14,515 nucleotides of DNA from Actinomycetota bacterium (GTDB taxonomy: Bacteria > Actinomycetota > Acidimicrobiia > Acidimicrobiales > Ilumatobacteraceae): positions 1 to 14,515 of the forward strand of contig WLTJ01000011.1 in NCBI GenBank assembly GCA_009705435.1, in the 5' to 3' direction. Position 1 is the first letter of the stretch; each line of letters starts with the position of its first letter. A program made the translations under genes and the position numbers. The notes under the pieces were generated by a model. It saw only the letters and a list, made by a program, of their open reading frames with translations. It was not told the origin of the DNA and searched no databases. Shown piece by piece: positions 6,691 to 13,261 of the stretch.

Positions 6691-7350
6691 TCAGGATGGA
6701 CGAAGGTCGCCGAGCGATCCACCGGTTGAGTTGACATTGAGAACGATTGGCCCGCCATTCGTATAGGCCACAGTGGAGACTGAACAGGTACTGATAACAA
6801 TGCGTTGGAAGAGATCGATGTGAGTTCCCATAGCGTGCGCAACGGCGGCCTTAATGGGATCAGCATGAGATACACAGACGATCACCCCACCGCGATGTTG
6901 AGCACAGAGACGGTCAATTGCCGACACCATACGCGTTTGCATTTCAGTAAAACTTTCGCCGTTAGGAAAACGAAATGTTGACGGTGCACGTTGCACTGTT
7001 GACCATTCGGGCAACTTCATGAGTTTGCTGAGTTCAGCACCAGTCCAATCACCAAACTCGCATTCAAGTAAGCCTTTGTCGATTTTGGTGCGCAGACCTA
7101 AGGCAGCAGCGATGGGGGCGGCAGTTTCGCGAGCGCGCTCAAGTGGCGATGCATAAATAGCATCAACTTTTTTTAGGTCAGCGATGCGTTCGGCGACTGC
7201 TTGTGCTTGTTTGATTCCGATTTCGGCAAGGTGTAAACCAGCTGCGCGACCAGGGAGGATTTTCCCTGTTGTCGGAGTTTGACCATGGCGAACGAGAAGC
7301 ACCAAAGTTGATGAAGGGGGTGCTGTCTTGGTCGCTTTTTTCGCAGTCAT
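6691..7350 (-). CDS. MSMEG_4193-type histidine phosphatase / phosphomutase-like protein
   Basis: A 219-residue histidine phosphatase superfamily protein. The RHG motif puts the phospho-accepting histidine at H22 (R21-H22-G23). A second arginine lies at R72 in SPLERARET, the acid residue E96 in LLECEFGDW, and the second catalytic histidine at H162 in VSHADPIK. The length and the ECEFGDW and VSHADPIK motifs fit the MSMEG_4193 family, annotated as putative phosphomutase; real substrates are unknown. I chose the ATG at 7350 over an in-frame TTG at 7362 because the TTG has its AGG directly abutting it. An unstructured Lys/Ala/Thr-rich leader (residues 1-14) precedes the fold. It heads the conserved trio in this operon. 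Confidence 0.9.
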   Translation of the reverse strand: MTAKKATKTAPPSSTLVLLVRHGQTPTTGKILPGRAAGLHLAEIGIKQAQAVAERIADLKKVDAIYASPLERARETAAPIAAALGLRTKIDKGLLECEFGDWTGAELSKLMKLPEWSTVQRAPSTFRFPNGESFTEMQTRMVSAIDRLCAQHRGGVIVCVSHADPIKAAVAHAMGTHIDLFQRIVISTCSVSTVAYTNGGPIVLNVNSTGGSLGDLRPS

Positions 7351-7391
7351 AACAGGTGCCAACCTAGTGGCAAATTGACAACTTTGCCTTG

Positions 7392-8303
7392 TCAGCGCTC
7401 AAGGGCGATACGAGTTGCAGTGGCTGCCTGAGTAATTGCGGATGCTCCGTCATCGACATATTGGCTCATTGAAAAAAACCCATGAACTTGTCCGTAGTAA
7501 CGGGTTAATGAACATGCGACGCCGGCTTCAATGAGTCGATGTGCGTATTGTTCACCTTCATCACGAAGCGGATCGTATTCGGCTGTAATCACGATCGCGG
7601 GTGGGGCAGAGGTAAGCGTTGTTGCATCGGCAAACAAGGGCGAAACTCGTGGATCGGTTGGTGTACCCATAGAACCACTGAGGTAATGATCACAGAACCA
7701 TTTCATCCCGGCAGCCGTTAAGCGGTAACCCTCACCGTTGTCTTTATAGCTTTGCGAGCTACGTGTTGCATCCGTGACTGGGTAAATGAGCATTTGGAAC
7801 TTGAGTGGCACTGGCTGCAAGTTGGCAACTACTGCAGCCAAGTTCCCTCCAGCAGAATCTCCACCGACTGCGATACGGGTTGCATCAATCCCAAGTTCTG
7901 CAGCATTCGCATGCGCCCAACGCAAAGCCACAATGCAGTCGTTGAGCGGTTCGGGAAACGCGAATTCGGGAGCCAATCGGTAATCAACCGACAACACTGC
8001 ATGTCCCATCGCGAGCGCGAGTTTGCGACAGACGTCGTCGTGGGTATTCACACTTCCGAGGACCCAACCACCACCGTGGTAAAAAACCAAGAGTCCGAGA
8101 TCTGTGCGATCATTGGGGCGGTACAGACGCCCAGCGACGCCATCGGCATTGACTTCACGAATTTCGTGTAGTTCAACAGTCGATGGTGCAGTCATCATTT
8201 CCATACCTGCACGAGCGACGGTCGGCTCTTGGGTTTCGAGTGCAGGAGCATTGAACTGCTCCATGACGACTAACAGTGCTGCGGTTTGTGGATGAAGGGC
8301 CAT
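7392..8303 (-). CDS. Alpha/beta hydrolase, hormone-sensitive-lipase-type esterase
   Basis: A 303-residue carboxylesterase of the HSL (family IV) group. The oxyanion-hole motif HGGG spans 76-79, the nucleophile S150 sits in GDSAGGN, and the triad is completed by D244 (EYDPLRDEG) and H274 (VHGF). There is no signal peptide. It probably hydrolyses short-chain esters or lactones in the cytoplasm; the natural substrate cannot be read. It lies 27 bases after plsY and 41 before the phosphatase, on the same strand, so it is probably part of the six-gene unit. The ATG start has no Shine-Dalgarno and sits in the 3' arm of a perfect inverted repeat. Confidence 0.93.
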   Translation of the reverse strand: MALHPQTAALLVVMEQFNAPALETQEPTVARAGMEMMTAPSTVELHEIREVNADGVAGRLYRPNDRTDLGLLVFYHGGGWVLGSVNTHDDVCRKLALAMGHAVLSVDYRLAPEFAFPEPLNDCIVALRWAHANAAELGIDATRIAVGGDSAGGNLAAVVANLQPVPLKFQMLIYPVTDATRSSQSYKDNGEGYRLTAAGMKWFCDHYLSGSMGTPTDPRVSPLFADATTLTSAPPAIVITAEYDPLRDEGEQYAHRLIEAGVACSLTRYYGQVHGFFSMSQYVDDGASAITQAATATRIALER

Positions 8304-8319
8304 GGCAATATCTTGCCAT
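8302..8319 (-). repeat. Perfect 7-base inverted repeat covering the esterase start
   Basis: ATGGCAA, four bases, then TTGCCAT. In the minus-strand message the initiator AUG lies in the 3' arm of this stem-loop with a GAUA loop, between the plsY stop (8331) and the esterase. It could mask the start codon, mark a processing point, or be chance. There is no U-run, so it is not a terminator. Confidence 0.4.
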
Positions 8320-8330
8320 TGACGACAGCG

Positions 8331-8924
8331 TTACTTCGTCTTGAGACTGGTTTCGTTGCCAGCAAAGAGTCGTTTAAGATTTGGGACATGGCGCCAAATG
8401 ACAAGAGCGAATAAACCCACGCCAGCAAGAACTTCACCCGCTGGGCGCCCGACAATGACTTGAGAAATAGGTAACCCAAGAGCGATCGCAAGTGATCCGA
8501 GAGAGGCTTTCTTGGTCGCCTTGGCAACGAGCAACCATAAAACCGTCATTGCCAGGCCGATCCACGGATAGAGAGCGATCATCCCACCGCCCGCCGTAGC
8601 AACTCCCTTGCCGCCTTTGAACTTTCGAGTGACAGGAAAAATATGACCGATCACGGCAGCGAATACCAAAGTCAGGGCTCCGGCGTATCCAGCGAAGGCA
8701 TATCCAACAGCAGTGGAGATAGCGCCCTTTAATCCGTCTAAGAGAAAAACCAAGACGCCCAACTTACGACCGAGGGTTCGACCGATGTTGGCGGCACCGG
8801 GATTACCGGAACCCGCCGCTGTGATATCAACTCCACGAGCATTGGCGATCAGGAGCGCACTTGGGAAAGTACCGAGCATGTAGGCCACGGGAAAGAGAAG
8901 TATGAGAGCAATCACTAGTGACAT
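8331..8924 (-). CDS. plsY: Acyl-phosphate:glycerol-3-phosphate acyltransferase PlsY
   Basis: A 198-residue integral membrane enzyme that moves an acyl group from acyl-phosphate to glycerol-3-phosphate, the first step of phospholipid synthesis. Hydrophobic spans alternate with the three family motifs: GSGNPGAAN at 38-46, DGLKG at 63-67 then FKGGKGVAT at 102-110, and the C-terminal WRHVPNLKRLFAGNE. The reading frame is open further upstream to 9041, but the ATG at 8924 begins directly at the first membrane span and gives the normal length. It is the first gene of the six-gene minus-strand run and diverges from the methyltransferase. It fits with the lipid genes elsewhere in the window. Confidence 0.94.
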   Translation of the reverse strand: MSLVIALILLFPVAYMLGTFPSALLIANARGVDITAAGSGNPGAANIGRTLGRKLGVLVFLLDGLKGAISTAVGYAFAGYAGALTLVFAAVIGHIFPVTRKFKGGKGVATAGGGMIALYPWIGLAMTVLWLLVAKATKKASLGSLAIALGLPISQVIVGRPAGEVLAGVGLFALVIWRHVPNLKRLFAGNETSLKTK

Positions 8925-8931
8925 CTTTATG

Positions 8932-8960
8932 GATATCAGAGACAATGTGGGGGAATTCAA
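8932..8960 (-). promoter_or_regulatory. Candidate plsY promoter giving a leaderless message
   Basis: On the minus strand TTGAAT (8955-8960) is followed after 17 bases by GATATC (8932-8937), and only seven bases then separate this -10-like element from the plsY ATG. Transcription would start at or next to the initiator. This agrees with the lack of any Shine-Dalgarno there and with the frequent use of leaderless messages in Actinobacteria. Predicted from sequence only. Confidence 0.4.
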
Positions 8961-9024
8961 GCGGATCGTTTGAGCATGGGAGTATCGCGCGGGGGTGATC
9001 CTTGGTTCGGTACTCTTCCAAGCA

Positions 9025-10404
9025 ATGTCTGAGCAACTCATTTCAGGTGAAGGCGCGCCCCGATTCCGACGAAATACCTCAACATCAGCGTTCGGGGCTT
9101 CGCGCCGCGAGGGGCATGATGCGTCAGCGTTTTACGCTCGTTTTCGAGCCCCTGAGATATCTACCGATGAGTCACTTGCCGATCCCACAGCAGTGAACGC
9201 CATTCGCAACCGTATCTTTGTCGGCGATTCTCGCAAGATGGACGAGATACCTGATAACTCGGTGGGTCTCGTGGTGACATCACCACCTTATTTTGCGGGA
9301 AAAGCGTACGAGGAGGCTCTTGGTGAGGGGCATATCCCCGCCGATTATGTTGAGTACCTCGAGATGCTTACGGCAGTTCTTGGCGAGTGTCACAGGGTAC
9401 TTGAGCCGGGTGGGCGGATGGTCGTGAATGTTGCCAATTTGGGTCGTCGCCCATTTCGTTCGTTGGCTTGTGATGTGACGACCATCTTGCAAGATGAATT
9501 AGGTCTGTTGTTGCGCGGGGAAGTGGTCTGGTTGAAACAGCGTGGCTCATCGGGTAGTTGCGCATGGGGATCTTTTAAATCCGCCACCAATCCAGTTTTA
9601 CGCGACACTACTGAACGTTTGATTATTGCTAGTAAGGGTCGCTTTGATCGCGCTGTCAATCCAGCCAAACGCATCAAGCGTGGTCTGCCAGCAGTGTCAA
9701 CGATGACCTCAGATGAGTTCATGGAAGCAACTCTTGACGTCTGGGAAATTCAACCCGAAAGTGCTACGCGAGTTAATCATCCTGCGCCTTTTCCTGTGGC
9801 ACTGGCGGAGCGCTGCATCGAGATGTATTCCTTTGCCGGTGATCTTGTACTCGATCCCTTTATGGGATCCGGGACTACTGGCGTAGCTGCCTCACAGCTT
9901 GGGCGTTCATTTGTTGGCTTTGATACTGATGAGGTTTATGTAGCGCGTGCACTTGAGAGGATTGCCGACGAAGGCGGGGAACGTGAGCGAACCGATAGAC
10001 GCTCAATTCGTGACATTGTTGAAGAACTTCTGACGGACGCTGGATTTACCAAGATCGATTGGAATGCGCGTATCGTGACTGGCTTTGAAGCCACGGGCCG
10101 CGCTTGGCGAGAAGATCAAACGTCTATCGTCTTTGAAATAGTTGGTGGTCTCACAAGTGTCCGACCTGGTTTATCGCGCGGCGATTTGTTGTGGCGAGCC
10201 ATTGGTCGCGCGGCAGTGATTTCGCAGGTCTGCACCGATGAAGAATTAATCCTCTTTACAGCAGGCTTACCCGAGAAATTAAGTGGTGGTAATGCGCTTG
10301 CAACTGTGGTCGGTCCAAGTCAGGCGATTGCCGGAATCATTGATATTGCTGATTTGGTAACTGCTGGTGAAGCCCTGCACCGCATCTTGCACGAAAGTAG
10401 ATGA
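9025..10404 (+). CDS. DNA methyltransferase (N4-cytosine/N6-adenine, beta-type) with extra C-terminal domain
   Basis: A 459-residue S-adenosylmethionine-dependent DNA methyltransferase. Catalytic motif IV, TSPPY at 85-89, comes before the SAM-binding motif I, DPFMGSGTT starting at D277. That is the beta-class order; SPPY is commoner in N4-cytosine enzymes, but adenine is not excluded. An N-terminal tail (about 1-60) carries RREGHDASAFYARF. After the methyltransferase ends near 320, about 135 residues form a separate alpha/beta domain containing DQTSIVFEIVGG and a later strand, EELILFTAGLP. There is no restriction enzyme or specificity gene beside it. The start is uncertain: ATG 9025 has no Shine-Dalgarno but has a TACTCT 8 bases upstream; a GTG at 8995 is the alternative. 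It ends 22 bases before cysD. Confidence 0.9.
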   Translation: MSEQLISGEGAPRFRRNTSTSAFGASRREGHDASAFYARFRAPEISTDESLADPTAVNAIRNRIFVGDSRKMDEIPDNSVGLVVTSPPYFAGKAYEEALGEGHIPADYVEYLEMLTAVLGECHRVLEPGGRMVVNVANLGRRPFRSLACDVTTILQDELGLLLRGEVVWLKQRGSSGSCAWGSFKSATNPVLRDTTERLIIASKGRFDRAVNPAKRIKRGLPAVSTMTSDEFMEATLDVWEIQPESATRVNHPAPFPVALAERCIEMYSFAGDLVLDPFMGSGTTGVAASQLGRSFVGFDTDEVYVARALERIADEGGERERTDRRSIRDIVEELLTDAGFTKIDWNARIVTGFEATGRAWREDQTSIVFEIVGGLTSVRPGLSRGDLLWRAIGRAAVISQVCTDEELILFTAGLPEKLSGGNALATVVGPSQAIAGIIDIADLVTAGEALHRILHESR

Positions 10405-10415
10405 TGTCGCAGCTA

Positions 10416-10421
10416 GTGAGG
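10416..10421 (+). promoter_or_regulatory. Ribosome binding site deciding the cysD TTG start
   Basis: GTGAGG ends five bases before the TTG at 10427, the best-placed Shine-Dalgarno in this part of the window. It favours TTG over the only other reasonable in-frame starts, a GTG at 10367 inside the methyltransferase and an ATG at 10487, which would cut off conserved residues. Confidence 0.6.
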
Positions 10422-10426
10422 CGATA

Positions 10427-11347
10427 TTGTTTGAAGATGACTGGGAACCGTTTGTGAGTTATCTAGCGCGTTTAGAAGCTGAGTCAATGCACATTATTCG
10501 TGAAGCTGTCGCTCAGGCCGAGAACCCAGTCATGCTGTATTCAATTGGCAAGGACAGCACGGTCATGTTGCACTTAGCCCGTAAAGCATTTTTCCCTGCT
10601 CCCTTACCGTTTCCGTTGCTCCATGTTGATACCACGTGGAAGTTTAAAGAGATGATTGAATTCCGCGATGTGGTGGCAGCAGATCCCGATCTGAGATTGA
10701 TTGTGCATATTAATCCCGAATGTGTGCGACTCAATATCAATCCATTCGATCATGGTTCATCGATGCATACCGATCTTTGGAAAACCGAAGGTCTCAAGCA
10801 GGCTCTTGATGAAGGTGCTTTTGACCTTGCCTTTGGTGGCGCGCGTCGCGATGAAGAGAAGTCGCGCGCCAAAGAAAGAATCTTTTCCTTTCGAACGTCC
10901 AAGCATGTCTGGGACCCAAAGAATCAGCGTCCAGAATTGTGGAATATCTACAATGCCCGCCATGCAGCAGGTGAATCAATCAGAGTATTTCCTTTATCTA
11001 ATTGGACCGAACTAGATGTTTGGCAATATCTCTTAGCCGAAGATATACCCGTCGTTCCGCTCTATTTCGCTAAGCCACGACCCGTTGTCGTGCGGCAAGG
11101 AATGCAGATTTTGGTCGACGATGATCGAATGAAGTTACTCCCGGGTGAAGTCATTGAAACCAAGATGGTCCGCTTCCGTACTCTTGGGTGTTACCCACTG
11201 ACTGGCGCCGTAGAGAGCGAAGCCACAGATTTATCAATGATTCTTGCAGAGATGTTTACCAGTCGTTCCTCAGAGCGACAGGGTCGGATGATTGATCATG
11301 ATCAAGCGGGCTCAATGGAAAAGAAAAAAGTTGAAGGTTATTTTTAA
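10427..11347 (+). CDS. cysD: Sulfate adenylyltransferase subunit 2 (CysD)
   Basis: A 306-residue ATP sulfurylase small subunit, matching the usual 300-310. It belongs to the PP-loop (adenine alpha-hydrolase) family. The PP-loop reads LYSIGKDSTVMLHLARKAF, and GGARRDEEKSRAKERIFSFR and SERQGRMIDHDQAGSMEKKKVEGYF are family hallmarks. With CysN it makes adenosine 5'-phosphosulfate (APS) from sulfate and ATP, driven by GTP hydrolysis. TTG is chosen as start because of the upstream GTGAGG and the resulting length; it places the conserved YLARLEAESMHIIRE helix near the N terminus. Its TAA shares one base with the cysNC ATG, so translation is coupled. The upstream methyltransferase is 22 bases away, apparently in the same operon. 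Confidence 0.95.
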   Translation: MFEDDWEPFVSYLARLEAESMHIIREAVAQAENPVMLYSIGKDSTVMLHLARKAFFPAPLPFPLLHVDTTWKFKEMIEFRDVVAADPDLRLIVHINPECVRLNINPFDHGSSMHTDLWKTEGLKQALDEGAFDLAFGGARRDEEKSRAKERIFSFRTSKHVWDPKNQRPELWNIYNARHAAGESIRVFPLSNWTELDVWQYLLAEDIPVVPLYFAKPRPVVVRQGMQILVDDDRMKLLPGEVIETKMVRFRTLGCYPLTGAVESEATDLSMILAEMFTSRSSERQGRMIDHDQAGSMEKKKVEGYF

Positions 11348-13245
11348 TGAGATCTTCAAACTTGCCACCCAATAATCCAGTATCTCATTTCATAAAAGCT
11401 CAGCAAGAGAAAGATCTTTTGAGATTCATCGTCTGCGGAAGTGTTGATGATGGCAAGAGTTCAATGATTGGCCGGCTTTTGTATGACTCCAAGCAAATCT
11501 TTGATGATCAACTTGCGTCATTGGCCAATGATTCTCTACAGCATGGCACTCAGGGTGAGGCAATTGACTTTGCGTTGTTGACTGATGGTCTTCAAGCCGA
11601 GCGCGAACAAGGTATAACGATTGATGTTGCTTATCGCTTCTTCGCCACTGACAAGCGGGCTTTCATAGTCGCAGACGCGCCAGGTCATGAGCAATACACC
11701 CGCAATATGGTGACAGGCGCATCCACAGCAGAGATGGCTGTCGTGCTCATTGACGCTCGCAAGGGTGTTCTGACGCAAACTCGTCGGCATTCCCTGTTAG
11801 TGGATCTGCTGGGCATTAAAAACATCATTGTCGCAATCAATAAAATTGACTTAATTGACTACAGCCAGGAAGTTTTTGATGGAATTTCTCAGCAGTATCT
11901 AGAGTTTGCAAAATCATTACACTTTGAGAGCATTCATTTTGTTCCCATTTGTGCATTGACTGGTGAGAACCTGACATTGTCTTCAACGAATACGCCGTGG
12001 TATGCCGGGCCGCGTCTGATTGAGATCGCTGAGACGGTTGCTGTTGGTACTCAAGATCTTTCTGGTGCATTTCGTATGTCTGTACAAAGCGTGAGTCGCC
12101 CGAATTCAGACTTTCGCGGTTACATGGGGACAATTGCTAGCGGTGAGATCAGCGTTGGAGACCAAATACGGGTCAACCCCAGTGGAATGGAAACTCGAGT
12201 CAAAGGCTTTGCCGATTTCGATGGACCACGCCACTCAGCAAGCGCTGGTGAAAGTGTTTGTCTTCTTCTTGAAGACGAGGTTGACATCAGTCGCGGCGAT
12301 CTTTTGTCAAGCGTCGTCGATCCGGCCTTGGTTTCAGATCATGTCGAGGTACATCTAGTTTGGTTGGCTGAAGAAGCCATGATTCCTCAGCGCTCCTATC
12401 TTCTGAAGATTGGCAGCAAAGAGGTTCGGGCACATATTGATCGTTTGAAGTATCGAATTGATATCAATAGCAATGAGCACGTATCGGCTGTCACTCTTGG
12501 TCTTAATGACATTGGCATTTGCAATATTTCCACAGTGACCCCGATTGGTCTTGATCCCTATGACCTGAACCGAAGTACCGGTGCCTTTGTTCTGATTGAT
12601 CGCATCACGAACCGCACTGTTGGCGCCGGCATGATCCGTCACAGTTTGCGCCGTTCCGAAAATGTGCAATGGCAGGAACTGACGGTAGGTCGCGAACAAC
12701 GCGAATTAATGAATGAGCAAAAAGGCTTCGTGGTGTGGCTCACAGGATTATCTGGCAGTGGTAAGAGCACGATCGCCAATGCTCTCGAAGTCATGTTGCA
12801 CCAACGCAAAATTCGAACCTTCGTTCTTGATGGTGACAATGTGCGGCATGGTCTGAATGCCGATTTGGGTTTCACTGAGACCGATCGTGCAGAGAATATC
12901 CGACGCGTTGCGGAAGTTGCGAAACTCTTTGTGGATGCCGGCATGGTGACCATCGTTTCTTTCATCTCACCCTTTGAGGCCGAACGTTCACTTGCCAAGG
13001 AAATCATCGGGGAGAGTGATTTTTTTGAGGTCTTTGTTGATGCTCCAATGGTCGTTGTTGAAAAACGCGATACCAAGGGTTTATACGCCAAGGCGCGAGC
13101 AGGACTATTGCCCAACTTCACTGGCGTGGACTCGCCCTACGAAATTCCGACTAACCCCAATCTGCGCGTCGAATCATCGGTATCAAGCGTCGTTGAATGC
13201 ATCGATCAAATCGTCGCAGAACTTGTGCGTAACAGTTTTCTTTGA
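11347..13245 (+). CDS. cysNC: Bifunctional sulfate adenylyltransferase subunit 1 / adenylylsulfate kinase (CysNC)
   Basis: A 632-residue fusion. The CysN part (about 1-450) is an EF-Tu-like GTPase with G1 GSVDDGKSS at 31-39, G3 DAPGHEQY from D110 and G4 NKID at 165-168, followed by beta-barrel domains. The CysC part (about 455-632) is an APS kinase with the P-loop GLSGSGKST at 467-475, DGDNVRHGLN, the phospho-site stretch SFISPFEAE and the lid FTGVDSPYE. Together with CysD it turns sulfate into APS and then PAPS, for sulfation or reduction. The two halves appear intact, so both activities are expected. The ATG overlaps the cysD stop by one base. The gene ends 16 bases from the convergent oxidoreductase. 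Similar fusions occur in mycobacteria. Confidence 0.97.
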   Translation: MRSSNLPPNNPVSHFIKAQQEKDLLRFIVCGSVDDGKSSMIGRLLYDSKQIFDDQLASLANDSLQHGTQGEAIDFALLTDGLQAEREQGITIDVAYRFFATDKRAFIVADAPGHEQYTRNMVTGASTAEMAVVLIDARKGVLTQTRRHSLLVDLLGIKNIIVAINKIDLIDYSQEVFDGISQQYLEFAKSLHFESIHFVPICALTGENLTLSSTNTPWYAGPRLIEIAETVAVGTQDLSGAFRMSVQSVSRPNSDFRGYMGTIASGEISVGDQIRVNPSGMETRVKGFADFDGPRHSASAGESVCLLLEDEVDISRGDLLSSVVDPALVSDHVEVHLVWLAEEAMIPQRSYLLKIGSKEVRAHIDRLKYRIDINSNEHVSAVTLGLNDIGICNISTVTPIGLDPYDLNRSTGAFVLIDRITNRTVGAGMIRHSLRRSENVQWQELTVGREQRELMNEQKGFVVWLTGLSGSGKSTIANALEVMLHQRKIRTFVLDGDNVRHGLNADLGFTETDRAENIRRVAEVAKLFVDAGMVTIVSFISPFEAERSLAKEIIGESDFFEVFVDAPMVVVEKRDTKGLYAKARAGLLPNFTGVDSPYEIPTNPNLRVESSVSSVVECIDQIVAELVRNSFL

Positions 13246-13261
13246 TTCTGATAGCCCAGAC

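Noticed and set aside
8925..9041. Upstream extension of plsY to 9041
   Set aside because: The added 39 residues are polar, unlike any PlsY N terminus, and would overlap the divergent methyltransferase.
12639..13121. 160-codon minus-strand frame inside the CysC half
   Set aside because: Antisense to the intact APS kinase domain; no supporting signals.
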